Source of the DNA: Erysipelotrichaceae bacterium
GTDB lineage: Bacteria; Bacillota_I; Bacilli_A; Erysipelotrichales; Erysipelotrichaceae
DNA: 64,000 nucleotides
Direction of reading: 5' to 3'
Assembly: GCA_017539105.1 (NCBI GenBank)
Contig: JAFYHQ010000020.1
Span: 34,623 to 98,622, forward strand
A model generated the notes under the pieces. It did not search any database and was not told the origin of the DNA. It saw only the letters and a program-made list of their open reading frames with translations. Position numbers and translations under genes: made by a program. Shown here in pieces: positions 7,808 through 16,570 of this stretch (positions are counted from its first letter, which is position 1; each line of letters begins with the position of its first letter).

Positions 7808-9013
7808 ATGAAAAAGATTTTAACGATACTGTTTACTCTTTTATTGATAAGTTTCAGTGTGTCTCATGTCAGAGCCGATGAGGAGCATCTTTTTCTGGGT
7901 GAATCCGGTTATTATCTGACGGAAGAGGAATACCGTGAACTGAATGATGATCTCAGATATATCGAAGACAATTACGATATCGGGATCTATATCGGTGTCG
8001 GTATACAGACAAACAATGCGCAGTCTTATGCGTATGAAGTCATGCAAGAAACCGGGTATGCTCCGGAAAAGGTCGTGCTGATCGTCGATGACAAGGGATC
8101 TTACGGACTTGCCGCAGAGGGTTCCTGTACGGATCTGATCTATGCTGATGAGGTCGATCTATGGACAAAATACGCTCTGGCAACGACTTATTATGACGGA
8201 ATCAAAGATTTCTATCAGGCTTGCGTGAAGATCATCAACGGGCAGACCTATCAGACAAATGTCCCGCAGGTATCGAATGATGTCAAGATCTATGATGCCG
8301 CAGGCTTGCTGACGGATTCGGAACGCAATGATCTGCAGATCCGTTTGAAGAAGATCTCCGAGGAACAGAATATGGATGTGGTCGTCGTCACGGCAGATGC
8401 GACCGATGGCATGTGGATCAATGATTATGCCGATGATTTCTATGACTACAACGGCTACAAGGATAACGGGCTCTTGCTTCTGATCGTCATGGATGACAGC
8501 TCTTGGTATGTTTCCACCAAAGGCAAGGGAATCGATTATTTCACGGATTATGGCATTGATCTTATCATCGATGAGATGATGGGCGATCTGTCGAAGGGAC
8601 ATTTCTATGAAGCGTTCAATACGTTTGCCGATCAGACGGAATACTATATCAAAGAAGCGAAAAACGGTCATATCATCGATATCAATACCGATCCGGTTCC
8701 TAAGAAAAAGAAAGAATTCGGTGCCTTGAATGTCGGTATTTCAACGTTCGTTGCAGCGCTGTCATCGCTATTCAGTTCTCTGTTCCTGAGAGGACAGATG
8801 AAATCAACGAAACGTCAGCGTTTCGCGAACAGCTATCTTGTGGACAACAGTTTCCATCTGAATGGCTATTCGGATTATCTGGTGGATCGCAAGATCAGCC
8901 GTCATTACAATCCTCCGCAGCAGACGCAGTCAGGCGGCAGTTCCGGAGGCGGTTCGATCACGCATACGTCATCAAGTGGTTCTAGTCATGGTGGTCATGG
9001 CGGTCACTTTTAA
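7808..9013 (+). CDS. TPM-domain secreted/membrane protein (YdjH-like)
   Basis: 401 residues: signal peptide (1-23, ending HVRA-DEE), then two TPM-type domains. The second begins VKIYDAAGLLTDSERNDLQ, the classic TPM entry motif, and continues with VVVVTAD, DNGLLLLIVMDD and GKGIDYFTD. A hydrophobic segment near residues 314-330 (FVAALSSLFSSLFL) is followed by a low-complexity Gly/Ser/His tail ending GGHGGHF that may bind metal. The doubled TPM domain is somewhat unusual; the first copy is more divergent. It follows the YdjG-like gene after 3 nt. Function is inferred from ydjH context only. Confidence 0.85.
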   Translation: MKKILTILFTLLLISFSVSHVRADEEHLFLGESGYYLTEEEYRELNDDLRYIEDNYDIGIYIGVGIQTNNAQSYAYEVMQETGYAPEKVVLIVDDKGSYGLAAEGSCTDLIYADEVDLWTKYALATTYYDGIKDFYQACVKIINGQTYQTNVPQVSNDVKIYDAAGLLTDSERNDLQIRLKKISEEQNMDVVVVTADATDGMWINDYADDFYDYNGYKDNGLLLLIVMDDSSWYVSTKGKGIDYFTDYGIDLIIDEMMGDLSKGHFYEAFNTFADQTEYYIKEAKNGHIIDINTDPVPKKKKEFGALNVGISTFVAALSSLFSSLFLRGQMKSTKRQRFANSYLVDNSFHLNGYSDYLVDRKISRHYNPPQQTQSGGSSGGGSITHTSSSGSSHGGHGGHF

Positions 9014-9047
9014 TAGATGAAAATTAAATCAAAGGAGGTTAAAACAT

Positions 9048-10115
9048 ATGGGTTTAATTAAAGCAGTTGTCGGTTCGGTCGTTGGTACATTATCCGATAG
9101 TTGGAAAGACTATTTCGTCTGCGATTCATTGGATAATAATACTTTAATGGTCAAGGGAACCAAAAGAGGATACAGCGGATCAGATGAAGTGATCACGAAT
9201 GGTTCGGGCATCGTCGTCAATGACGGACAGTGCGCACTGGTTGTCGAGAACGGCAACGTTCTGGAAGTAGCGGCAGAACCTGGTCAGTATACGTTTGATT
9301 CCAGTATTTCTCCGACCATTTTCGATGGCGGCATGGATGGCATCCGCAAGACATTCGAAGATGCGTTAGAAAGATTCTCCTATGGCGGCGACGTTAACAA
9401 GTCGCAGCGTGTCTACTATGTCAATACCAAAGAGATCATGGGCAACATGTATGGCACAGCTACCCCGATTCCATTCCGTGTCGTCGATCATAATATCGGT
9501 CTGGATGTGGATGTCGCAGTCAGAATGAACGGCGAATATACGTTCCGTATCGCAAATCCTTTGACGTTCTATCAGAAGGTCGCGGGAAATAAGGCAGATC
9601 GTTTCACGAAAGATGAACTTCTGTCGATCATGAAGGCAGAAATGATGGATAAGCTCAATCCTGCTTTCTCGAGGATTTCTCAGCTTGGTATCCGTTATTC
9701 CGAACTGCCTGCGCACACAGCGGAGCTGAAAGAAGTACTGGCTCAGGAACTGAATGCGAAATGGCTGGAAGACAGAGGCATCGAATTCGTCAATATCGCT
9801 GTCAATTCCGTAACGATTCCGGATGAGGATGAAAGAAAGATCCGGGATCTGCAGATGGCTGCCGTCAACAAGGACAAGGAAATGGCCAATGCGACACTCG
9901 TATCCGCAGCTGCGGATGCCATGAGAGATGCCGCAAACAACGCCAATGGCGCCACGACCGGTTTCATGGGTGTCAATATGGCCCAGAATGTCGCTTCCGG
10001 ACTGATGCAGAATACGCAAAGCGGTGATGCTTCCGGCGGTTACTGCCCGTTCTGCGGAAAACCAGTTCCGGTAGGAGCGAATTTTTGCCCGAGCTGCGGC
10101 AAACAGCTGAACTAA
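9048..10115 (+). CDS. SPFH-domain protein with C-terminal zinc ribbon (YdjI-like)
   Basis: 355-residue membrane-associated scaffold of the prohibitin/flotillin superfamily. The N-terminal part (MGLIKAVVGSVVGTL, DEVITNGSGIVVNDGQ, ALVVENGNVLE) matches the virion-core-protein/YdjI group. The middle carries the SPFH segment (VAVRMNGEYTFRI, LAQELNAKWLEDRGIEFVNI). An Ala/Asn-rich coil leads to a C-terminal rubredoxin-like zinc ribbon with CPFCGKPVP and CPSCGKQLN. Strong ribosome site aaaggagg. Last gene of the zinc-ribbon/TPM/SPFH operon, closed by a terminator at 10,135. Confidence 0.9.
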   Translation: MGLIKAVVGSVVGTLSDSWKDYFVCDSLDNNTLMVKGTKRGYSGSDEVITNGSGIVVNDGQCALVVENGNVLEVAAEPGQYTFDSSISPTIFDGGMDGIRKTFEDALERFSYGGDVNKSQRVYYVNTKEIMGNMYGTATPIPFRVVDHNIGLDVDVAVRMNGEYTFRIANPLTFYQKVAGNKADRFTKDELLSIMKAEMMDKLNPAFSRISQLGIRYSELPAHTAELKEVLAQELNAKWLEDRGIEFVNIAVNSVTIPDEDERKIRDLQMAAVNKDKEMANATLVSAAADAMRDAANNANGATTGFMGVNMAQNVASGLMQNTQSGDASGGYCPFCGKPVPVGANFCPSCGKQLN

Positions 10116-10134
10116 GCCGAACAGAAAATGAACC

Positions 10135-10163
10135 AAAGCCTATCTGAAACGATAGGCTTTTTT
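10135..10163 (+). terminator. Intrinsic terminator of the YdjGHI-like operon
   Basis: 10-bp stem aaagcctatc/gataggcttt with loop tgaaac and a following T-run. Confidence 0.93.
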
Positions 10164-10222
10164 ATTGAATTTCATATGATTTTTATCTATTGAAGACAAA
10201 TATTTGTTATGATTAATACAGA

Positions 10223-11842
10223 ATGAAATTTACGGATATTCTTGCAGTCTTAAGCGGTCTGGCTATCTTCCTGTATGGCATGGAGGTCATGGGAAGCGGT
10301 TTTAAGCATATGGCCGGAGGAAAACTGCAGGATTTCCTCGAAAAACTTACGAAAAAACCAATTGTGGCATTGCTGTCAGGTATGCTGGTAACAGCCCTTG
10401 TACAGTCCTCCGGTGCGACCACCAGCATGCTGGTGAGTTTTGTGAATGCCGGTATCATGAAAGTGTCACAGACCGTCTATGTCATTCTTGGCAGCAATAT
10501 CGGTACAACGATCACCGGTCACCTTATGGCTTTGGATGTAGGACTGGTTGCGCCTTTCCTGGCTTTCATCGGCGTCTGTCTGATCATGTTTGTAAAGCAG
10601 GATAAGCTCAATGCGATCGGAGAGATCATGATGGGTCTCGGCTTCATTTTCATCGGCATGGATACGATGTCCGGCGGTCTGAAACCTTTAGGCAATTCGC
10701 CATTCTTCCTGAATCTCTTATCGAACATGCAGAATCCGTTGTTCGGTATCCTGGTAGGCTTCGTTCTGACAACCATCGTTCAGTCTTCCAGTGCCTCATT
10801 AGGTATCATCCAGTCTCTGGCCAAAAGCAATCTTGTAGGAATCAAAGACGTCATGTTCTTTAACCTAGGGCAGAATATCGGTTCCTGTACGACAGCGATG
10901 CTGGCATCCCTCAGCTTCAACCGTGATGCCAAGCGCGTATCGATCATCAATTTTACGTTCAATATCGTCAATGCGATACTGTTCACAGTCTTATATTCTT
11001 TCCTGCCGTTCGATAAGTGGTATCAGATGATTGCACCGGGCAGCGTCGTCAAACAGATCGCCTGGATGCATACGATCACCAACGTCATCACTTCGACGCT
11101 GTGTTTCCCGATTGCCAGACTGCTGGCTAAGATTGCTTATCTGATCATTCCTGATCAAGGAACGGAAAAGAAGCTGCAACCGGAAGTCATGCAGGCTGCC
11201 AATATTGAAAACAATACGGCGTTCAATATTTTCGGTATCAACATCGAAATCAGCAATATGTTCGATCTGGTCGAAACCAGCATACAGAAGAGTCTCATGT
11301 CGATCCTGGAACACAATTCCGTGCTTGATGAAGTCAGCAGGAACGAGGATGAAGTAAACAAGATCAATAACGGCATTTCCCGCAACCTTCTGTTGCTTAT
11401 GGCCAGCAATACGAACATGCAGGAATCCAGACAGGCAGGGAAGCTTTTCTCGATCAATGTGGATCTGGAAAGGATGTCGGACCATGCCCTGAATATCGCT
11501 CAGGCAGGAGACGATCTTGTGCAGAGAGATGTTTCTTTTTCCGTTCAGACGCATGATGAACTGTATGAACTGACGGGAACGGTCTTGGACAGTCTGCATC
11601 TGATCAATACGTTCATTCAGACAGGGGATGCGACTCTGATGAAGCAGATCAACGAGAACGAGGATAAGCTGGATGAGCTTTGTTTCAGATATCGGGAAGT
11701 GGAGATCGATCGGATGAAGAATTCGACAGAAGCCGCGGAATCCGGCGTCATCTATACGGAACTGCTGATCGATATCGAAAGGATAGGAGATCATATCCTC
11801 AATGTCGCCGAGAGTCTGTGCGAGAGCTACGAGGATCAGTGA
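10223..11842 (+). CDS. Na+/phosphate cotransporter family protein with PhoU-like tail
   Basis: 539-residue membrane transporter of the NptA/PNaS family. Two inverted half-repeats carry the substrate signatures QSSGATTSM (near residue 62) and QSSSASLGI (near residue 190), with GSNIGTT and GQNIGSC. A soluble C-terminal third has two PhoU-type helical repeats (ERMSDHALNIAQ and ERIGDHILNVAE). Predicted to import phosphate with sodium. There is no clear ribosome site; a TATGAT lies 9 nt before the ATG, so the leader is only a few bases if this box is used. It reads toward the tRNA-His gene. Confidence 0.92.
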   Translation: MKFTDILAVLSGLAIFLYGMEVMGSGFKHMAGGKLQDFLEKLTKKPIVALLSGMLVTALVQSSGATTSMLVSFVNAGIMKVSQTVYVILGSNIGTTITGHLMALDVGLVAPFLAFIGVCLIMFVKQDKLNAIGEIMMGLGFIFIGMDTMSGGLKPLGNSPFFLNLLSNMQNPLFGILVGFVLTTIVQSSSASLGIIQSLAKSNLVGIKDVMFFNLGQNIGSCTTAMLASLSFNRDAKRVSIINFTFNIVNAILFTVLYSFLPFDKWYQMIAPGSVVKQIAWMHTITNVITSTLCFPIARLLAKIAYLIIPDQGTEKKLQPEVMQAANIENNTAFNIFGINIEISNMFDLVETSIQKSLMSILEHNSVLDEVSRNEDEVNKINNGISRNLLLLMASNTNMQESRQAGKLFSINVDLERMSDHALNIAQAGDDLVQRDVSFSVQTHDELYELTGTVLDSLHLINTFIQTGDATLMKQINENEDKLDELCFRYREVEIDRMKNSTEAAESGVIYTELLIDIERIGDHILNVAESLCESYEDQ

Positions 11843-11872
11843 TTGAAAATGATTTTATTGTTGTGATAGAAT
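11843..11872 (+). promoter_or_regulatory. Promoter of tRNA-His
   Basis: TTGAAA at 11843, 18-bp spacer, TAGAAT at 11867-11872. Transcription would start about 6 nt before the mature tRNA. Confidence 0.65.
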
Positions 11873-11884
11873 ATATAAGCACAT

Positions 11885-11963
11885 GGCGGACGTGGTGAAG
11901 TTGGTTAACACTCTGGATTGTGGCTCCAGCATTGCGTGGGTTCGAGTCCCATCGTTCGCCCCA
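11885..11963 (+). tRNA. tRNA-His (GTG)
   Basis: Full cloverleaf with encoded CCA. The extra 5' G (11885) opposite C73 is the histidine identity feature. Acceptor gcggacg pairs with cgttcgc. Anticodon stem ctgga/tccag holds the GTG anticodon at 11920-11922. The T-arm reads gtgggttcgagtcccat. Confidence 0.97.
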
Positions 11964-11974
11964 GTTGGTAAATG

Positions 11975-11999
11975 AAAAGCACAGATTTCTGTGCTTTTT
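11975..11999 (+). terminator. Terminator after tRNA-His
   Basis: Stem aaaagcacag/ctgtgctttt with loop attt, then T-run. Confidence 0.9.
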
Positions 12000-12023
12000 G
12001 TTTGTTTATGATAGATCGTTTTA

Positions 12024-12842
12024 TCAGATTTCGATCACCAGGCCGACATGAAGCTGATGAAGCCTGTTTCCCAGTTTCTGCTGCAGCAGGTCATAGGCGT
12101 GTTCCTTGGTGCAGTGTCCCGTGCAGATGTAGCCGAGTCCCGTTTCTTGCAGATTATCTGCGACAAGGTCGATCTCTTGATCCGTCTTGTTGAACAGATG
12201 GAAGCCGCCGATATAGCCATAGATCTTCTGATCAGGGAAGGTCTTTCTGATCTCGTTGATGATATTGACGACGCCCCCGTGGGAGCAGGAATTGATGATC
12301 AGCAGTCCCTGATCCGTTTCCAGTACCAGACTCTGTTCGTGAGAGAAATCATCCACTATCCAGCCATTTGCCGTCTTGCGGTACATGCTTTCACGCCTGC
12401 CGATCGCGGAGAGTCCTTCCGTTTTATGAGGGATGAGATACGCTCCATCCATCAGTCTGTAATCTCCGGAAACGATCTCGATGCGATCCGCATATTGTTC
12501 CATCATTTTCTTGGGGATTCCGATATATTTATGAAAGATCCATTTTTTGGAGTAACAGTCCGCTTCTGTCGTTTCTCTGACATAGAATTTCGCATCTGCG
12601 TTGTTTTCAAAGAATGCAGGCATCCCGTTGGCGTGATCATAGTGCGCATGGCTGAGTGTCGCATAATTGACATCTTTCACATCGAAACCCAGTTCTTTCA
12701 TATTATGAAGGAACAGATCCGATGCTCCGGCATCCACAAGGATCTTATTGCCGCGATATTCGATCAGCAGGCAAAGGCCCCATTCTCCTGAGAGTGTCTC
12801 ATTTTGGATATTGTCGCTGATCACGGTGATTTTCGTTTCCAT
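12024..12842 (-). CDS. MBL-fold metallo-hydrolase (dihydropterin phosphate synthase-like)
   Basis: 272-residue metallo-beta-lactamase-fold enzyme. The metal motif HAHYDH is at residues 65-70; downstream metal sites are visible in NSCSHGGVVNI and GGFHLFN. This pattern matches the group annotated as 7,8-dihydropterin-6-methyl-4-(beta-D-ribofuranosyl)aminobenzene 5'-phosphate synthase, although most bacterial members are uncharacterised hydrolases. The open frame extends far upstream, but the ATG at 12842 has an aaggaa ribosome site and lies about 25 nt downstream of a perfect minus-strand TATAAT (12873-12868), so it is chosen. Divergent from the YgjP gene. Confidence 0.85.
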   Translation of the reverse strand: METKITVISDNIQNETLSGEWGLCLLIEYRGNKILVDAGASDLFLHNMKELGFDVKDVNYATLSHAHYDHANGMPAFFENNADAKFYVRETTEADCYSKKWIFHKYIGIPKKMMEQYADRIEIVSGDYRLMDGAYLIPHKTEGLSAIGRRESMYRKTANGWIVDDFSHEQSLVLETDQGLLIINSCSHGGVVNIINEIRKTFPDQKIYGYIGGFHLFNKTDQEIDLVADNLQETGLGYICTGHCTKEHAYDLLQQKLGNRLHQLHVGLVIEI

Positions 12843-12926
12843 AGTCGTTTCCTTCTTTGCTGTTTCCATTATAGCAGGCATTTTCATCTCTGATATCGCA
12901 AGGTTTATTAACGGAAAAGGGAATGT

Positions 12927-12932
12927 TAGAAT
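12927..12932 (+). promoter_or_regulatory. -10 box of leaderless YgjP promoter
   Basis: TAGAAT with exactly 6 nt (tgattt) to the ATG at 12939 and no ribosome site, predicting transcription start at the A of ATG. A weak TTTATT lies 17 bp upstream. Confidence 0.55.
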
Positions 12933-12938
12933 TGATTT

Positions 12939-13616
12939 ATGATCGAAATCAAGGGGATCCGTTTCGATGTCGAGATCGAACATAAGAACATCCGTCACAT
13001 GTATATGCGTCTGAAAGGAAACAAGATCTGTGTCAGCGCGCCTTTGCTGATGCCGAAATATCTGGTATATCAGTTCATCGAAGGAAAACGGGACTGGGTC
13101 TATCATACCTATCAGAGGCTGCAGACAAGGAAAGAAGCATCGCATGTCTATGACGGCGGGAATCTTTTTTATGTATATGGAGAGCCCTTTGAGCTGATCT
13201 ATCAGGAAAGCAGCCGCAACAGCGTCAAAGTCGCACAGAAGCAGATCTTTCTATACGGTCCCGATAAAGAAAAAGCCGTAAAATACCTCTACAGGCATTT
13301 TAATGCCGATCTTTTAAAGAAAGCGCAGGAATACTTCTATCAGTACCAGAGAAGCATTCTGATCAGCTACGGCTATCTGAAAACGCCTGAATTAAGAGCC
13401 CGTACGATGACCTCCAAATGGGGCGTCTGTTACACCGCCAAAGACCGCATCTGCATCAGTTCCTACCTGATCCATTTCCCTCTGGACTGTCTGGAATACA
13501 TCATGGTCCATGAGATGACTCACTTTATCATTCCCAACCATTCCAAGCGGTTCTACCAGATCGTCGGAAGCAATCTTCCGGACTACAAACAGATCCGGAA
13601 AAAACTCAAAGGATGA
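12939..13616 (+). CDS. YgjP-like zinc metallopeptidase-domain protein
   Basis: 225-residue protein of the YgjP/DUF45 (SprT-like) family. The zinc-binding helix VHEMTHFIIPNHSKRF sits near residues 190-205 with the HExxH motif HEMTH at 191-195. The family motif SKWGVCYTAKDRI appears in the middle, preceded by KTPELRARTM. No signal peptide, so cytosolic. Substrate unknown in the family. The start codon lacks a ribosome site and is predicted to be leaderless. Confidence 0.87.
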   Translation: MIEIKGIRFDVEIEHKNIRHMYMRLKGNKICVSAPLLMPKYLVYQFIEGKRDWVYHTYQRLQTRKEASHVYDGGNLFYVYGEPFELIYQESSRNSVKVAQKQIFLYGPDKEKAVKYLYRHFNADLLKKAQEYFYQYQRSILISYGYLKTPELRARTMTSKWGVCYTAKDRICISSYLIHFPLDCLEYIMVHEMTHFIIPNHSKRFYQIVGSNLPDYKQIRKKLKG

Positions 13617-13639
13617 AAACAGTTACATAGTCTTTTGAC

Positions 13640-13669
13640 TTGAAACGATATGTGTTTAATTGATACAAT
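13640..13669 (+). promoter_or_regulatory. Promoter of leader/small RNA
   Basis: TTGAAA at 13640-13645, 18-bp spacer, TACAAT at 13664-13669. Confidence 0.65.
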
Positions 13670-13675
13670 TATCCT

Positions 13676-13798
13676 AGATAGGATCAATATGAAAAGATTC
13701 GATAATAAGAGAAATACGATCTTAGGGGTAAATGACGCTTTACTTGTGATAAATAAAAAATGATCTTTTCAGGTGGACGTTTTAGCGTTCACTTTTTT
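13676..13798 (+). ncRNA. Putative structured leader or small RNA
   Basis: A SigA-like promoter drives about 120 nt that contain no reading frame of note. The segment has a long-range stem (gaaaagat at 13691 with atcttttc at 13763), an inner hairpin (gtaaa/tttac around 13722-13737), and ends in an intrinsic terminator stacked directly on the long-range stem. It lies just before the ankyrin gene. It could be a riboswitch-like attenuator or a stand-alone small RNA. No known riboswitch consensus was recognised. Confidence 0.5.
13771..13798 (+). terminator. Terminator/attenuator upstream of ankyrin gene
   Basis: Stem gtggacg/cgttcac (one G-T pair) with loop ttttag and six T. Confidence 0.8.
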
Positions 13799-13824
13799 AT
13801 TCGTTTGATAAGGAGGCTATGGCA

Positions 13825-14499
13825 ATGGATCAAACACTGAACGATGCACTGTTGGATGCATGCAGCAGCGGGAAACTGGGTTTAGTCAAAGAGCTGATCG
13901 AACAGGGGGCTGATGTCAATCATAAGAATGGTGATGGCAGGACATGTCTGATGCGTGCATCGAAAAGAGGGTATCTGGAAATCGTAGAACAGCTGATCGC
14001 GCATGGAGCAGATGTCAGAGCGCGGGACAAAAACAATGATACAGCGCTTATGGGAGCAGCCAAGCATGGCTATCGCGAGATCTGTGAGAAGCTGGTAGAA
14101 GCAGGAAGCGAAGTCAATGCGCATGACAACAGCGGCAGGACTTCCCTGATGCGGGCGGCTTTCTTGGGTGAAACGGGAGTCGTTCAGTATCTGGCGGAAG
14201 CGGGAGCGGATCTGGATGCCGTAGATGAAAAGGGACGTACTGCACTGATGGATGCCGTCCTGGCCTTCAAGGTCGATGTGATCCATTACCTGCTCACGAA
14301 GAAAGCAAACATCGATGCCAGAGACAATGAAGGCTGTACCTGCTTGATGAGAGCCAGCTATGGGGGATATAATGATTTAGTCAGATTCCTGTTACAGCGA
14401 GGCGCCGATAAGACGATCAAAGACAATGCCGGCAGAATTGCCGTGGAATATGTAAGAGATAGCGAGAATCAGGAATTAATCGATTTATTAAAGGAATAA
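13825..14499 (+). CDS. Ankyrin-repeat protein
   Basis: 224-residue cytosolic protein made almost wholly of about six ankyrin repeats of 33 residues, with recurring signatures such as DGRTCLMRASKRGYLEIVEQL, LIAHGADVRARDKN, and NEGCTCLMRASYGG. Such proteins bind other proteins; no catalytic domain is visible. The first ATG (13819) lies only 2 nt after the ribosome site aaggagg (13810-13816), so the second ATG at 13825, spaced 8 nt, is preferred. It is preceded by the putative leader RNA and followed after 10 nt by the EF-G-like gene, so the two are likely co-transcribed. Confidence 0.9.
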   Translation: MDQTLNDALLDACSSGKLGLVKELIEQGADVNHKNGDGRTCLMRASKRGYLEIVEQLIAHGADVRARDKNNDTALMGAAKHGYREICEKLVEAGSEVNAHDNSGRTSLMRAAFLGETGVVQYLAEAGADLDAVDEKGRTALMDAVLAFKVDVIHYLLTKKANIDARDNEGCTCLMRASYGGYNDLVRFLLQRGADKTIKDNAGRIAVEYVRDSENQELIDLLKE

Positions 14500-14509
14500 G
14501 GGGAAATAT

Positions 14510-16522
14510 ATGAAAGAATACTTATCAAAAGATGTAAGAAACGTTGCGTTGCTGGGACATTCCGGTTCCGGTAAATCTGCTTTTGTCGAAGCTGCTTTGT
14601 ATCTGACGAAAGCGATCGATCGTATGGGCAAGACAGTGGATGGAACTTCATCCATGGACTTTGATGCGGAAGAAATAAAGAGAGGTCTTTCCGTATATAC
14701 GGCATTGGCTCCGATCGAGTGGAAAAATACCAAGATCAATTTCATCGATACGCCGGGTTATCTGGATTATGAGGGTGAAAAGGTTTCCGGTGCTGCTGTT
14801 GCCGATCTGGCGGTGATCGTTGTATCTGCAAAAGAAGGCATCGAATCAGGCACAGAAAGCGCAGTCAAACTGTGCAAGAAGAATAATCTTCCTATCGTTT
14901 TCTTCATCAACAAGATCGATGATGACAATGCGAATTTCGAAAATACTGTCAATGATCTGAGAAACAAGTTCGGATCTTCTGTCGTTCCGTTTGAAGTTCC
15001 GACCATGGATGGCAAGAAGATGACCGGTTCCGTCAAGGTTCTCGAAGATACTTCCAATCCGCATTATGATCAGATTTCCGAAGCGATCGCTTCCGCTGAT
15101 GATGCACTGATGGAGAAATTCTTCGAAGGCGAAGCATTCACGCCGGAAGAGACAGCGAAAGGCTTGAAGCTTGCATTGGTTTCAGGCGATGTGAAACCGG
15201 TATTTGCGGGCAGTTCCACCAATTCGCAGGGAATCGAGCAGCTTCTGGATTTCATCAAAGAAAACGCTCCGGTTTACGTGGAAAAAGGAACGGTCAAAGA
15301 CAGCAAGGGTACCGAGCTGAAAACCGATGACAGCGAATCCTTTTCCGGTCTGGTATTCAAGACGGTCGTCGATGCGTTCGTCGGCAAGATCAGTTATATC
15401 AAAGTCATGTCAGGTGTCCTGTCCATGACTACGCCTTTATACAACTCCAAGAAGGATACGGCAGATAAAGCCGGCGGTCTGTTCATCATTTGCGGCAAGC
15501 AGCAGCTTCCGATCGAGAAAGTCCATACCGGTGATATCGGCGCGCTGACGAAACTGCAGGCAACCGAAACAAATGATACGCTATGCGTCAAAGAAAAACA
15601 GGTCGTGTTCGCAGATATCGAATATCCGCGTCCGATGCTGGGTGTCGCAGTATCTCCTAAGACCAAAGACGATGAAGACAAGATGTCCGATGCGCTGAAG
15701 AAAGTACTGGTTGAAGACAAGTCCTTGAATTTCGTACGTAATGCGGAAACAGGCGAACAGGTATTGTATGCCGTAGGCGATCAGCAGATCGATGTCATCG
15801 TCAACAAGATGAAGTCAAGATACAAGGTCGAAGTCGAACTGAAAGAACCGAAAGTCCAGTACCGTGAGACGATCCGCGGCAAGTCCGAGGTTCAGGGCAA
15901 GTATAAGAAACAGAACGGTGGCGCAGGCCAGTTTGGCGATGTCTGGGTCAGATTCGAACCGAATCCGGATTCTGAAGATCTCGTATTCGCAGAAGAAATC
16001 TTTGGCGGCGCTGTTCCGAAGAACTTCTTCCCATCGGTTGAAACCGGTTTGAGAAACTGCATGGCCAAGGGTCCTCTGGCGGGATGCAAAGTCGTCAATG
16101 TCAAAGCGACACTGTATGATGGTTCCTACCATCCGGTAGACTCCAAGCCGAACTCTTTCGAAGCAGCCGCAAGACTGGCATTCAAGGCCGGTATCCCGAA
16201 GGCAAATCCGATCCTTCTTGAACCGATCGGCAAGGTCACGGTCATCTGTCCGGAAGAATATACCGGTGATATCATCGGCGACTTCAACAAGCGTCGTGGC
16301 ATGATCCTGGATACAGGTTCCGCCGATGCGGGCGAAGCCAAGATCGAAGCGGAAGTACCGATGGCAGAAATGATGAAGTATGCGACGGAGCTCCGTTCCA
16401 TGACCAAGGGCAGAGGTACTTATGTCATCGATTTCGACCGTTATGAACCTGCTCCGCAGAACGTGACGGACAAAGTCGTTGCCGCTACCGCTGCTGAAAG
16501 AAAAGACGAAGATGATGATTAA
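14510..16522 (+). CDS. Elongation factor G-like translational GTPase (paralogue)
   Basis: 670-residue GTPase. Motifs: P-loop GHSGSGKS at 16-23, DTPGYLDYEG (G3), NKIDDD (G4); then domains II-V as in EF-G, including QFGDVWVRFEP and GRGTYVIDFDRYEP near the end. The G1 and switch sequences (GLSVYTALAPIEW in place of the RGITI switch) place it in the EF-G-like paralogue group common in Firmicutes rather than canonical FusA. Its exact role on the ribosome is unsettled. A terminator follows directly. Confidence 0.9.
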   Translation: MKEYLSKDVRNVALLGHSGSGKSAFVEAALYLTKAIDRMGKTVDGTSSMDFDAEEIKRGLSVYTALAPIEWKNTKINFIDTPGYLDYEGEKVSGAAVADLAVIVVSAKEGIESGTESAVKLCKKNNLPIVFFINKIDDDNANFENTVNDLRNKFGSSVVPFEVPTMDGKKMTGSVKVLEDTSNPHYDQISEAIASADDALMEKFFEGEAFTPEETAKGLKLALVSGDVKPVFAGSSTNSQGIEQLLDFIKENAPVYVEKGTVKDSKGTELKTDDSESFSGLVFKTVVDAFVGKISYIKVMSGVLSMTTPLYNSKKDTADKAGGLFIICGKQQLPIEKVHTGDIGALTKLQATETNDTLCVKEKQVVFADIEYPRPMLGVAVSPKTKDDEDKMSDALKKVLVEDKSLNFVRNAETGEQVLYAVGDQQIDVIVNKMKSRYKVEVELKEPKVQYRETIRGKSEVQGKYKKQNGGAGQFGDVWVRFEPNPDSEDLVFAEEIFGGAVPKNFFPSVETGLRNCMAKGPLAGCKVVNVKATLYDGSYHPVDSKPNSFEAAARLAFKAGIPKANPILLEPIGKVTVICPEEYTGDIIGDFNKRRGMILDTGSADAGEAKIEAEVPMAEMMKYATELRSMTKGRGTYVIDFDRYEPAPQNVTDKVVAATAAERKDEDDD

Positions 16523-16549
16523 AGACGGGTATGAACCCGTCTTTTTTTT
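16522..16549 (+). terminator. Terminator of EF-G-like gene
   Basis: Stem aagacgggt/acccgtctt with short loop and a run of T. Confidence 0.92.
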
Positions 16550-16570
16550 AAAATGTTTTAGATGGTCGCC

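Noticed and set aside
10200..10222. Activator-type TTCA site before the Na/phosphate transporter
   Set aside because: Although phosphate control would make sense, no TTCA repeats with 11-bp spacing are present there.
12843..13145. N-terminal extension of the MBL hydrolase frame
   Set aside because: It runs through the divergent promoter region and into the YgjP gene on the other strand; the internal ATG has a ribosome site and a -10 box upstream.
13871..14499. Ankyrin repeats as DNA-level tandem repeats
   Set aside because: Repeats are conserved in protein but diverged in nucleotide sequence, so they are ordinary ankyrin units.
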